From positions 2,280,194 through 2,344,193 of the forward strand of contig NZ_CP009831.1 in assembly GCF_000959525.1 (NCBI RefSeq): 64,000 nucleotides of DNA. Direction: 5' to 3'. Shown in pieces: positions 54,488 through 63,015 of the stretch. Below the pieces are notes generated by a model, which saw nothing but the letters and a program-made list of their open reading frames with translations, did not search any database and was not told the DNA's origin. The translations under genes and the position numbers were made by a program. Within the stretch, counting starts at the first letter, position 1. Every line of letters starts with the position of its first letter. This DNA is from Burkholderia multivorans ATCC BAA-247. Its GTDB lineage: Bacteria; Pseudomonadota; Gammaproteobacteria; Burkholderiales; Burkholderiaceae.

Positions 54488-55603
54488 ATGCAAACGCAGA
54501 CCCATCCGCTGATTTCCCCCGCCGTCGGCACCGAACGTCAGATCACGAGCTTCCACTACGGCCCGCGCGGCGGCAAGAAGGTCTACATCCAGTCGTCGCT
54601 GCATGCGGACGAACTGCCCGGCATGCTGGTCGCCGTGTTGCTGCGCCGCAAGATCGCGGCGCTCGAAGCGGCCGGCAAGCTGCGCGGCGAGATCGTCATC
54701 GTGCCCGTGCCGAACCCGATCGGCCTGTCGCAGCATGTGTTCGGCGATCACCTGGGCCGCTTCGAGCTCGGCTCGATGCAGAACTTCAACCGCAATTTCC
54801 ACGATCTCGCCGCGCTCGTGCTGCCGCGCATCGAAGGCCGCCTCACGCACGACGCGCAGCGCAACGTCGAAGCGGTGCGCGCGGCGATGCGCGAAGCGCT
54901 CGACGAACAGAAGCCGCGCACCGAGCTCGAATCGCAGCGTCTCGCGCTGCAGAAGCTGTCGTACGACGCCGACATCGTGCTCGACCTGCACTGCGACAAC
55001 GACGCGGTAATGCACCTGTATACGAACCCCGATCTCTGGGAAGACGTCGAGCCGCTCGCGCGCTATCTCGACGCGCAGGCGTCGCTGCTCGCGCTGAACT
55101 CGGTCGGCAATCCGTTCGACGAGATTCACAGCTTCTGCTGGTCCGATCTGCGCAGCCGTTTCGGCGAGCGCTTCCCGATTCCGAACGGTGCGATCTCGGT
55201 CACGGTCGAGCTGCGAAGCGAGCGCGACGTGTCGTACGAGCTGGCGGAAAAAGACGCGCAGGCGATCGTCGAATATCTGACCGAACGCGGGATCGTCGAG
55301 GGTACGCCGGCGCCGCTGCCGCCGCTCGCGCATCCGGCCACGCCGCTCGCGGGCACCGATCCGCTCGTCGCGCCGGTGTCGGGCGTGCTGGTGTTCCGCA
55401 CGCCGGTCGGCGTGTGGATCGAGGCCGGTCAGGAAGTCGCCGATATCGTCGATCCGCTCACCGATCGCGTCGTCACGCTGAAGAGCAGCGTGTCGGGCGT
55501 GCTGTATGCGCGTCAGGTCGTGCGCTTCGCGACGGCCGGAATGGAAGTCGCGCGCATCGCCGGCGCAACGCCGATCCGCACCGGGTCGCTGCTGTCCGCA
55601 TAA
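54488..55603 (+). CDS. Succinylglutamate desuccinylase/aspartoacylase-type (M14) deacylase
   Basis: A 371-residue zinc hydrolase of the AstE/aspartoacylase group. The zinc-binding HADELPG (H and E, around residues 39-42) and the second histidine in VLDLHCDND match the M14 fold, and EL in TVELRSERDVSYE is placed as the catalytic glutamate. A C-terminal beta-barrel (about 290-371; APVSGVLVFRTPVGVWIEAGQ) resembles a lipoyl-like domain. It likely deacylates an N-acyl amino acid or amine. The preceding gene encodes a basic amino-acid binding protein, suggesting a joint role in arginine/ornithine-related metabolism (inference). Confidence 0.82.
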   Translation: MQTQTHPLISPAVGTERQITSFHYGPRGGKKVYIQSSLHADELPGMLVAVLLRRKIAALEAAGKLRGEIVIVPVPNPIGLSQHVFGDHLGRFELGSMQNFNRNFHDLAALVLPRIEGRLTHDAQRNVEAVRAAMREALDEQKPRTELESQRLALQKLSYDADIVLDLHCDNDAVMHLYTNPDLWEDVEPLARYLDAQASLLALNSVGNPFDEIHSFCWSDLRSRFGERFPIPNGAISVTVELRSERDVSYELAEKDAQAIVEYLTERGIVEGTPAPLPPLAHPATPLAGTDPLVAPVSGVLVFRTPVGVWIEAGQEVADIVDPLTDRVVTLKSSVSGVLYARQVVRFATAGMEVARIAGATPIRTGSLLSA

Positions 55604-55647
55604 GCGCCGCCGCACGCGCGCCGCGCCGCGGCCTGTATCACAGCGAA

Positions 55648-55669
55648 ATCGCCCGCTTGCGCGGGCGAT
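55648..55669. terminator. Hairpin between convergent deacylase and MetQ-like genes
   Basis: Perfect nine-bp stem ATCGCCCGC / GCGGGCGAT with loop TTGC, flanked by short T-rich (plus strand: gtattt) and A-rich sequence. It may terminate both convergent genes. Confidence 0.55.
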
Positions 55670-55730
55670 GTATTTGAGGCGGATGCGAGAGCCGGGCGGC
55701 AGCGCGCCGTGCGCGCACCGCACGCGCCGC

Positions 55731-56537
55731 TCAGAACGCCGGCACGATCGCGCCGCCGAATTTCTGCTCGATGAACTTGCGCACGTCGTCCGATTCGTAC
55801 GCGGCGACGAGCTTCTTCACCCACGGCTTGTTCCGGTCCTGCTCGCGCACTGCGATCAGGTTCGCATACGGCCCGCGCAGGTCCTCGATCGCAATCGCGT
55901 CCTTCACGGGCGTGAGCCCCGCCTTCACCGCGTAGTCGGTATTGATCGAGGCCGCGTCGAGATCGGGCAGCGCGCGCGGCAGTTGCGCGGCGTCGAGTTC
56001 GACGATGCGGATCTTCTTCGGATTCTCGGCCACGTCGAGCGGCGTCGCGTTGACGCCGTTCGTGCCGACGCCCGGTTTCAGCTTGATGACGCCGTATTTC
56101 TGCAGCAACAGCAGCGCGCGGTTGCCGTTCGACGGATCGTTCTGGATCCCGACCTTCGCGCCCGCCGGCAAATCCTTCAGCGACCTGTATTTCTTCGAAT
56201 AGAAACCCATCGGCGCCGTATAGGTCAGCCCGACGTTGACGATCTTGTAGCCGCGCTGCTTGATCTGGCTGTCGAGAAACGGCTGATGCTGGAAGCCGTT
56301 CGCATCGAGATCGCCGGCGTCGAGCGCGGCGTTCGGCTGCACGTAATCGTTGAACTCGATGATCTTGATCGCGAGCCCTTCGCGTGCGGCGACCTTGGTC
56401 ACCTCGCTCCAGATCTGCGCATCGGGGCCGCTCATCGTGCCGATCTTCAGCGTCTGCGGATCGGCGTGCGCGCCGGGCGCCGCGAAAGCCAGCGCCGCGC
56501 CGAGGGCGGCGAAGCCGGTCAGGATCGAACGTCGCAT
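55731..56537 (-). CDS. MetQ/NlpA-family substrate-binding protein
   Basis: A 268-residue periplasmic binding protein. The mature sequence opens LKIGTMSGPDAQIWSEVTKVA and contains IIEFNDYVQPNAALDAGDLDANGFQH and YTAPMGFYSKKYRSLKDLP, the hallmarks of the D-methionine binding MetQ/YaeC family. The signal peptide (MRRSILTGFAALGAALAFAAPGAHA) lacks a lipobox cysteine, so it is a soluble periplasmic protein rather than the usual lipoprotein. The metN and metI genes are absent nearby. The ATG at 56537 was selected from the signal peptide. Substrates may be methionine or related compounds. Confidence 0.87.
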   Translation of the reverse strand: MRRSILTGFAALGAALAFAAPGAHADPQTLKIGTMSGPDAQIWSEVTKVAAREGLAIKIIEFNDYVQPNAALDAGDLDANGFQHQPFLDSQIKQRGYKIVNVGLTYTAPMGFYSKKYRSLKDLPAGAKVGIQNDPSNGNRALLLLQKYGVIKLKPGVGTNGVNATPLDVAENPKKIRIVELDAAQLPRALPDLDAASINTDYAVKAGLTPVKDAIAIEDLRGPYANLIAVREQDRNKPWVKKLVAAYESDDVRKFIEQKFGGAIVPAF

Positions 56538-56870
56538 GGTTCCTCTTGCCGTGTCGTTGTTGGAACGCGCATCGTCGCACGGGGCCGGAACGCGACCAAC
56601 CAAGCTTATTTCATGTGCATTTTCCGCGGCGCGATCAAAGTTCAGGCGAATTCGATATAACGGGCGGCCGCGACGCCGGGCAGAATTCAGCTCCTGTTTC
56701 GGGCCGGAACAGGGGCCGGATGTCGCATCGGCACCACACATTCTTCATATGACAGAGGCTGTCACATTCATTACGTGGCACGTCGATAAAGTCGCCGTCG
56801 GTCCGTGAAAGCGCCCGCAGAGAGCGCCGGAACCGCAACTGGACACGCATTTATTCGCTCGGAGAATCCT
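56538..56870. promoter_or_regulatory. Divergent control region of the MetQ-like gene and the porin
   Basis: 333 bp between divergent starts. It contains a perfect palindrome TGACAG, three bases, CTGTCA (56750-56764), about 110 bp before the porin start, in AT-rich surroundings with a possible porin promoter. The palindrome is a candidate regulator site. Confidence 0.5.
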
Positions 56871-58037
56871 TTGAACAAGAAACTGTTGACCACCGCCATC
56901 CTGGCAGCCACCGCCGGTGTGGCGCACGCGCAAAGCAGCGTCACGCTGTACGGCGTGATCGACGCCGGTATCAGCTACGTGAACCACAGCAAGAACGCTA
57001 CCGGCGGTAGCAGCAAGCTGTTCAAGTACGACGACGGCGTTGCGCAAGGCAGCCGTTGGGGCCTGCGCGGCACCGAAGACCTCGGCGGCGGCCTGAAGGC
57101 GATCTTCGTGCTCGAAAACGGCTTCAACAGCGGCACGGGCGCACTCGGCCAAGGTGGCGCGCTGTTCGGCCGTCAAGCCTATGTCGGCCTGAGCCAGTCG
57201 CAGTACGGCACGCTGACGTTCGGTCGTCAGTACTCGTTCTCGACCGACGTGCTCGGTTCGAACTACTCGACGGGCGGCAACACGGTCGCAGGCAACTATG
57301 CTTACCACGTCAACGACGTCGACCAGCTCACGTCGAGCCGCATCAACAACGCGGTGAAGTTCCAGAGCGCGAACTACGCCGGCTTCACGTTCGGCGCCTT
57401 GTACGGCTTCTCGAACTCGACCGACTTCGCAGGCGCACCGGGCACGGGCACCACGAACAGCGGCGGTTCGTCGCGCGCATACAGCTTTGGCCTGAACTAC
57501 GCGAACGGTCCGTTCTCGCTCGGTGCGGCCTACACGGACATCCGCTATCCGAGCCAGTCGACGACGCCGTCGGGCGGCTCGAACTTCAACACGGCGCTCG
57601 CGAACATCAGCACGGGTAACGTCCGCGACCTGCGCACGTACGGCGTCGGCGGCCGCTACGTATGGGGCCCGGCAACGGCATGGCTGCTGTGGACGCGTAC
57701 GCAGTTCTCGACCGTTTCGGGTGCAGGCGGCACGTTCTACAACGCATATGAAGGCGGCCTGAAGTACGCGATCACGCCGGCCCTGTCGGCAGCAGCCGGC
57801 TACACGTACACGAACGCAACGCAAAACGGCGCATCGGCGCACTGGAACCAGGGCAACCTCGCGCTCGACTACGCACTCAGCAAGCGTACGGACGTGTACG
57901 GTCTCGTGATCTACCAGAAGGCGTCGGGCAACAACGTACAGGCGCAGATCGGTTCGAGCACGAGCTACTTCAACACGTCGGGCAACGGTTCGTCGAACCA
58001 GATCGCCGCACGCGTCGGTATCCGTCACAAGTTCTAA
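56871..58037 (+). CDS. Gram-negative trimeric porin (Burkholderia Omp38/OpcP-like)
   Basis: A 388-residue outer-membrane general porin of the 16-stranded trimeric family. The signal peptide (NKKLLTTAILAATAGVAHAQ) is followed by SSVTLYGVIDAGISYVNHS, the invariant opening of Burkholderiales porins. GSRWGLRGTEDLGGGLKAIF and the L3-region GRQAYVGLSQSQYGTLTFGRQ follow, and the protein ends in a phenylalanine (GIRHKF), as required for outer-membrane assembly. I use the TTG at 56871 as the start because GGAG precedes it and it removes a 22-residue extension with no signal character. A strong terminator follows. Confidence 0.93.
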   Translation: MNKKLLTTAILAATAGVAHAQSSVTLYGVIDAGISYVNHSKNATGGSSKLFKYDDGVAQGSRWGLRGTEDLGGGLKAIFVLENGFNSGTGALGQGGALFGRQAYVGLSQSQYGTLTFGRQYSFSTDVLGSNYSTGGNTVAGNYAYHVNDVDQLTSSRINNAVKFQSANYAGFTFGALYGFSNSTDFAGAPGTGTTNSGGSSRAYSFGLNYANGPFSLGAAYTDIRYPSQSTTPSGGSNFNTALANISTGNVRDLRTYGVGGRYVWGPATAWLLWTRTQFSTVSGAGGTFYNAYEGGLKYAITPALSAAAGYTYTNATQNGASAHWNQGNLALDYALSKRTDVYGLVIYQKASGNNVQAQIGSSTSYFNTSGNGSSNQIAARVGIRHKF

Positions 58038-58070
58038 AGCATCCGCTCAACCTGCGGATCACGACGGCAG

Positions 58071-58102
58071 AAGCGCCCCGCTCCACGCGGGGCGCTTTTT
58101 TA
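58071..58102 (+). terminator. Rho-independent terminator of the porin gene
   Basis: Stem AAGCGCCCCGC / GCGGGGCGCTT (11 bp) with a five-base loop, followed by a run of T. Confidence 0.93.
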
Positions 58103-58160
58103 TGGGCTTTTAAGTTTCGCTTAATTCTGGGCTGAGACGATGCACTCACCCCCCCTGTTG

Positions 58161-58189
58161 GCCGCCTGAGCATCGGCGGCATTTTTTTT
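58161..58189 (+). terminator. Second, free-standing rho-independent terminator
   Basis: Stem GCCGCC / GGCGGC with an eight-base loop, followed by A and eight T. It lies about 60 bp after the porin terminator and about 60 bp before the next gene, with no open gene between the two terminators. Confidence 0.8.
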
Positions 58190-58247
58190 GCGAACCCGGC
58201 GGCGCCGCCACCGGATACCCATAACAAGACAGGATCGGAGGCCCGTG

Positions 58248-58508
58248 ATGATCGAAGATACCGTTTTCAGCCATCTGCACACGATTCTGACCCGCGAGCA
58301 CTCGTTACCCGTCCAGAGCTGTCGCGTGTCCGTCGAAATGCAGCGCCCGTGGGGGCGCCCGTATCGGCTCGTCGAATGGACGATGCATCTCGATGCACCC
58401 GCGCGACGGCAGATCGTGCCGGCCGAATCGACCGACGCGGAAATCGCCGAAGTCGTCGCGTCGCACGTGCCCGGCCGGCTGTACGGCGACGGCCGCCTGC
58501 AGTTCTAA
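58248..58508 (+). CDS. Small hypothetical protein
   Basis: An 86-residue protein I do not recognise. It is mixed alpha/beta in appearance (TVFSHLHTILTREHSLP, then RVSVEMQRPWGRPYRLVEWTMHL), with a C-terminal charged helix and no signal peptide or membrane segment. CGGAGG is six bases before the ATG at 58248; a GTG is present three bases earlier. It is preceded by a free-standing terminator that could act as an attenuator. The function is unknown. Confidence 0.6.
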   Translation: MIEDTVFSHLHTILTREHSLPVQSCRVSVEMQRPWGRPYRLVEWTMHLDAPARRQIVPAESTDAEIAEVVASHVPGRLYGDGRLQF

Positions 58509-58655
58509 TCGCCACTTCCCGCGTTCCTCCGGCGCCCGCAGCGGCGCCGCGCGTGCCATGCGACAGCCGCTGTGCCCGGCGCGTGCGGCACTCCGTCCCT
58601 TTGGGTCCGGCGACGAAGTCTGCTACGCTGCGCGTTTTCGTCCACGCAACACACG

Positions 58656-59042
58656 ATGGAAAACCCTTTCAACGAACGCGGCGTGACCATCACGCGCAAC
58701 GGGCTGTCGTCCGGCGGCCAGGTCTTCGCGCTGCGTGACATCGGCGACGTCGACGTCGTCAAGGTCCCGAAAAACCGGCTCGTGCCATCGCTGATCTCGC
58801 TGATCGGCGTCGTCACCGCGATCGCGGGCGGCGTCGCGTCATCGAGCGCGGCACTCGTGGTCGGCGTGATGCTCGTCGTCGTCGGCTATCTCGCCTGGAC
58901 GACGCAGGACGTCACGTATCGGCTGATGGTCCAGATGCCCGACGGCAAGCGCGAAGCGCTGTCGAGCGTCGACGCCGAGTTTGTCGAGCGCGTCGCGCAG
59001 GCGGTACGCGCCGCACGCACGACCACCGCCGCGGCCGGCTGA
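58656..59042 (+). CDS. DUF6232-like small membrane protein
   Basis: A 128-residue protein with two adjacent hydrophobic helices near residues 45-85 (LVPSLISLIGVVTAIAGGVA and ALVVGVMLVVVGYLAW). The N-terminal segment (ERGVTITRNGLSSGGQVFAL) and the C-terminal soluble beta strands resemble the DUF6232 group, proteins of unknown function with a PH-like fold around a membrane hairpin. The ATG at 58656 starts the conserved part; an earlier start at 58572 would add an unlike extension. Confidence 0.6.
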   Translation: MENPFNERGVTITRNGLSSGGQVFALRDIGDVDVVKVPKNRLVPSLISLIGVVTAIAGGVASSSAALVVGVMLVVVGYLAWTTQDVTYRLMVQMPDGKREALSSVDAEFVERVAQAVRAARTTTAAAG

Positions 59043-59149
59043 TTCGCCGCGCACGAAACGCCTTCCCCGTTCGCGATCGCGGCGCACCGCGTGTCGACCG
59101 CCTAGTATGGTAAGTGCGGCCCGCCGCCGCATCGTCCGAGGAGGTCGGC

Positions 59150-59377
59150 ATGAACGCTCAATCGCTGTCCGGCATGCTGCGCGCGCAGGAGCTGCTGCTC
59201 GTCTCGATGGTTCGCACGCTTCCCGTCGATGCCCGCGGCGCGCTCGTCGATCTCTTTACCGAACAGATCGCGTTCGCCGAACAGGCGGGGCTCGAAAGCC
59301 GCGCCGAGCGCGACGTTCACGATGCGTTCGTCGCGCATGCGCGCAATCTGCTGATTCGCCTCGAATCGCTCGCCTAG
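59150..59377 (+). CDS. Small helical hypothetical protein
   Basis: A 75-residue, largely alpha-helical, acidic protein (LRAQELLLVSMVRTLP, then FTEQIAFAEQAG) with no signal peptide or membrane helix. GAGGAGG precedes the ATG at 59150 by about five bases, which makes it likely to be translated. No homologue is recognised. It lies 240 bp upstream of the haem receptor gene on the same strand, but the Fur box between them suggests it is a separate unit. Confidence 0.55.
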   Translation: MNAQSLSGMLRAQELLLVSMVRTLPVDARGALVDLFTEQIAFAEQAGLESRAERDVHDAFVAHARNLLIRLESLA

Positions 59378-59477
59378 CGCCGCGTCACGGCGCCCGTCTC
59401 CCGAATTGATCGCGCGCCACCGTGGCGCGCCGCTGGCGGCTGCGCGCCCACGCGCATCCCGCTCGCTTCCTTGTATC

Positions 59478-59496
59478 GATAATAATTCTCATTTAC
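59478..59496 (+). promoter_or_regulatory. Fur box before the haem uptake operon
   Basis: GATAATAATTCTCATTTAC matches the 19-bp Fur consensus (GATAATGATAATCATTATC) at most positions of the first half and several of the second. It lies about 120 bp upstream of the TonB-dependent receptor start, as expected for iron-repressed haem uptake. Confidence 0.78.
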
Positions 59497-59617
59497 ACTT
59501 CAGGCATTCGTCAGCTTCCTTTCAATTTGCCGTGCGCCGCATCGCGCGCATGGGCCAGCCAGGTGAACGCGTCGCCCAGCCAGCCTTCGGGCTTGTTTCA
59601 ACCATGGGAGACCACCT

Positions 59618-61885
59618 GTGCATCGCTCTACGCTGGCGCGCCAGCCGATCTTTGCCGCGCTCATCGGCGCGGTCGGATTGTCCTCCGCCACGGCTCACGC
59701 CGATTCTTCGCCGTCCCACGCCGCCGCCTCGTCCGTCATGGCCGATGCGGCAGCCGCACGCGCCGGCAGCGCGCTGCTGGACCCGGTCACCGTCACGGCG
59801 ACGCGCACCGCGACGGCCGCGAGCCGCACCGCCGCTTCCGTCTCGGTGATCGACGCGGACGACCTCGACGAACAGCAGGCCACCAACATCAAGGACGCCT
59901 TGCGCTACGAACCCGGCATCACGGTGCGGCGCACCGCGTATCGTCCCGGCAGCGCGGCGCTCGGCGGCGGCCGCGACGGCGATTCGAGCATCAACATTCG
60001 CGGCCTCGAAGGCAATCGCGTGATGCTGATGGAAGACGGCATCCGCCTGCCGAACGCATTCTCGTTCGGCCCGCTCGAGGCGGGCCGCGGCGACTACACC
60101 GATCTCGATACGCTCAAGCGCATCGAGATCGTGCGCGGGCCGGCGTCGGCGCTGTACGGCAGCGACGGACTGACCGGCGCCGTCAACTTCATCACGAAGG
60201 ATCCGCAGGATCTGCTGTCGATCTACCGCAAGCCCATCTACTTCTCGTTCCGGCCAAGCTACGACTCGACCGACCGCAGCATCGGCGCGACCGTGTCGGC
60301 CGCCGGCGGCAACGATCGCATCCAGGGGATGATCATCGCCGACGGCCGCCGCGGCCACGAAATCGACACGCGCGGCAGCAATAACGCGGCAGGCACGCTG
60401 CGCACGACGTCGAACCCGCAGCACGTGTACAGCGAATCGCTGCTCGGCAAGCTCGTGCTGACGCCCACCGCGCGCGACACGATCAGGCTGACCGCCGAAA
60501 CCGTGCAGCGGCGCGTCGGGACCGACGTGCTGTCCGCGATCGTCGCGCCCGCGACGCTCGGCCTCACGACGAGCGACCGGCTCGAACGCAACCGCTTCAG
60601 CGCCGATTACGCCTTTCGCGACGACGCCTCGCGCTGGCTGCAGAACGCGCACGTGCAGTTCTACTACCAGGAAGCGACGCAGGACCAGTACGCGTTCGAA
60701 ACGCGCGGCACGCTGCCGTCGCGCTCGCGCGACAACCGCTATCGCGAACGCACGTTCGGCGGCTCCGCGTTCGCCGAAACCGGGTTCTCGACCGGCCCGC
60801 TTGCGCACAAGCTGCTGGGCGGCGTCGACGGCAGCCTGTCGCGGATCACGAACCTGCGCGACGGCACGGTGCCCGGCGTCGGCGAGACGTTTCCGAACAA
60901 GGCCTTCCCCGACACCGACTACACGCTGTTCGGCGCGTTCGTGCAGGATCAGATCGGCTACGGCCGCCTGCTCGTCACGCCGGGGCTGCGCTTCGATACG
61001 TATCGCTTGAAGCCGGCCGGCAACGATCCGCTGTTCACCGGCCGCGCGGTGTCGACGCACGCGAACGAGCTGTCGCCGCGCGTCGCGGTGCTGTACGAGA
61101 TCGCGCCCGCGCTGATTCCCTATCTGCAGTACGCACACGGATTCCGCGCGCCGACGCCCGATCAGGTCAACAGCAGCTTCTCGAACCCCGTGTACGGCTA
61201 TACCTCGATCGGCAATCCGAACCTGAAGCCCGAGACCAGCGACACGTTCGAAGCCGGGCTGCGCGGCCGGGCCGGCACCGGCTACGGCACGATTCGCTAC
61301 AGCGCGGCCGCGTTCACCGGCCGCTACCGCAACTTCATCGCGCGCACGACGATCGCCGGCAGCGGCCGGCCGACCGATCCGTTCGTGTTCCAGTACGTGA
61401 ACTTCGCCGATGCGCGCGTTCACGGCATCGAAGGCCGCGCAGACTGGGCGATGCCGAACGGCATCACGCTGCGCACCGCGCTCGCGCTGACGCGCGGCTC
61501 GACACAAAACAACGGCGCCGCCAGCCAGCCGCTCAACACCGTGAATCCGTTTTCCGCCGTGTTCGGCGTGCGCTATGAACCGACCGAACGCTGGTTCGTG
61601 CAGACCGATCTGCTGTTCCAGGCCGCGAAGCGCGACAAGGACATCGACCGGTCCGACTGTTCGAAGCGCGCGTGCTTCGCGCCGCCTTCGTCGTTCGTCG
61701 TCGACCTGCGCGGCGGCTATCGCTTCAACAAGCACGTGAGCGCGACGGTCGGCATCCGGAACCTGTTCGACCGCAAGTACTGGAACTGGTCCGACGTGCG
61801 CGGCATCGCCGCCGATTCGCCGGTGCTCGACGCCTATACGTCGCCCGGCCGTACCGTCGCAGTCAGCATGAAGGTCGATTTCTGA
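59618..61885 (+). CDS. TonB-dependent haem/haemoglobin receptor
   Basis: A 755-residue outer-membrane receptor. After a signal peptide (about 28 residues) comes a TonB box-like segment (LDPVTVTATRTATAASRT), a plug domain (QATNIKDALRYEPGITV, INIRGLEGNRVMLMEDGIRLP, EIVRGPASALYGSDGLTGAVNF) and a 22-stranded barrel. The FRAP motif (YAHGFRAPTPDQ, near residue 505) and NPNLKPETS are the haem receptor signatures, as in HmuR, BhuR and PhuR. The start is GTG 59618, preceded by GGGAG. The Fur box lies upstream and hmuS-hmuT follow, so haem import under iron limitation is nearly certain. Confidence 0.92.
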   Translation: MHRSTLARQPIFAALIGAVGLSSATAHADSSPSHAAASSVMADAAAARAGSALLDPVTVTATRTATAASRTAASVSVIDADDLDEQQATNIKDALRYEPGITVRRTAYRPGSAALGGGRDGDSSINIRGLEGNRVMLMEDGIRLPNAFSFGPLEAGRGDYTDLDTLKRIEIVRGPASALYGSDGLTGAVNFITKDPQDLLSIYRKPIYFSFRPSYDSTDRSIGATVSAAGGNDRIQGMIIADGRRGHEIDTRGSNNAAGTLRTTSNPQHVYSESLLGKLVLTPTARDTIRLTAETVQRRVGTDVLSAIVAPATLGLTTSDRLERNRFSADYAFRDDASRWLQNAHVQFYYQEATQDQYAFETRGTLPSRSRDNRYRERTFGGSAFAETGFSTGPLAHKLLGGVDGSLSRITNLRDGTVPGVGETFPNKAFPDTDYTLFGAFVQDQIGYGRLLVTPGLRFDTYRLKPAGNDPLFTGRAVSTHANELSPRVAVLYEIAPALIPYLQYAHGFRAPTPDQVNSSFSNPVYGYTSIGNPNLKPETSDTFEAGLRGRAGTGYGTIRYSAAAFTGRYRNFIARTTIAGSGRPTDPFVFQYVNFADARVHGIEGRADWAMPNGITLRTALALTRGSTQNNGAASQPLNTVNPFSAVFGVRYEPTERWFVQTDLLFQAAKRDKDIDRSDCSKRACFAPPSSFVVDLRGGYRFNKHVSATVGIRNLFDRKYWNWSDVRGIAADSPVLDAYTSPGRTVAVSMKVDF

Positions 61886-61932
61886 TGCGCGCCGGCTGCA
61901 CGCGCGTCCCACCGTCCGTCAAGGAGTCCGAC

Positions 61933-63015
61933 ATGATGCAATCCCCCGTTTCCGCGCCGTCCGTGCGCACGTCCACCTCGCTGCGCGACGCATTCGTGAA
62001 GCTCAAGCGCGAGCGCCGGCTGCGCAACCGCGACGTCGCGCAGGCGCTCGGCGTCAGCGAAGGCGAAGCGCTCGCCGCATTCGTCGGCGAGCACGTGGTG
62101 CGGCTCGATGCGCGCTTTCCCGAGCTGTTCGAGGAAATGCCGCGTCTCGGCCGCGTGATGGCGCTCACGCGCAACGACGCGGCCGTGCACGAGAAGGACG
62201 GCGCGTACGCGCAGATGAGCCACGACGGCCCCGTCGGTCTCGCACTCGGCGACATCGATCTGCGCATCTTCTATCGGCAGTGGGCGTCCGCGTTCGCGGT
62301 GCGCGACGACACGCCGCACGGCCCGCTGAAGAGCCTGCAGTTCTTCGACGCGCAGGGCCATGCGATCCACAAGGTCTATCTGCGCGCGCACAGCGATCAC
62401 GCCGAATACGATGAGTTCGTCGCGCGCTGGCGCGCGGCCTCCCAGCAACCGGGCCTCGACGTCGCGCCGGCCGCGCCGAAAAAAACCGAGCGTGCGGACA
62501 GCGCGATCGACGTCGTCGGCTTTCGCGCCGCGTGGGACGCGATGACGGACACGCACCAGTTCTTCGGCATCACGCAGCGTTTCGGCGTGAGCCGCCTGCA
62601 GGCGTTGCGTCTTGCCGATCCGCAGCACGCGTATCCGCTCGATGCCGCACGCGCGTTGCGTCACGTGCTCGAACGCGCGGCGCAGAGCGGCCAGCCGATC
62701 ATGGTGTTCGTCGGCAACGCGGGGATGATCCAGATCCATACGGGGCCCATCGCGAACGTGCGCGAAGTCGGCGCATGGATCAACGTGCTCGATCCGGGCT
62801 TCAACCTGCACGTGCGCGAGGACATGATCGCGACCGCGTGGGTCGTGAAGAAGCCGACGAGCGACGGCATCGTCACCTCGGTCGAACTGTTCGACCGCAA
62901 CGGCGAGCACGTCGCGCTGCTGTTCGGCGAACGCAAGCCGGGGCAGCCGGAGCGCGACGACTGGCGCGCGCTCGTCGCGTCGCTCGCGCCCGCCGCGCGC
63001 GGGGACGCACGATGA
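61933..63015 (+). CDS. hmuS: Haem-trafficking/degrading factor HmuS
   Basis: A 360-residue cytoplasmic haem-binding protein (HemS/PhuS/BhuS family) that receives imported haem and delivers or degrades it. The two-fold internal repeat of the family is visible: VMALTRNDAAVHEKDGAY in the first half and MVFVGNAGMIQIHTGPI in the second, with NVLDPGFNLHVRED at the C-terminal haem pocket. The start used is ATG 61933 after AAGGAG (a second ATG follows at once). The stop codon overlaps hmuT (ATGA). Confidence 0.92.
   Translation: MMQSPVSAPSVRTSTSLRDAFVKLKRERRLRNRDVAQALGVSEGEALAAFVGEHVVRLDARFPELFEEMPRLGRVMALTRNDAAVHEKDGAYAQMSHDGPVGLALGDIDLRIFYRQWASAFAVRDDTPHGPLKSLQFFDAQGHAIHKVYLRAHSDHAEYDEFVARWRAASQQPGLDVAPAAPKKTERADSAIDVVGFRAAWDAMTDTHQFFGITQRFGVSRLQALRLADPQHAYPLDAARALRHVLERAAQSGQPIMVFVGNAGMIQIHTGPIANVREVGAWINVLDPGFNLHVREDMIATAWVVKKPTSDGIVTSVELFDRNGEHVALLFGERKPGQPERDDWRALVASLAPAARGDAR

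Noticed and set aside
59522-61912. Long minus-strand open frame opposite the haem receptor
   Set aside because: The plus-strand frame encodes a full TonB-dependent receptor with plug, FRAP and NPNL motifs. The reverse frame has no family resemblance.
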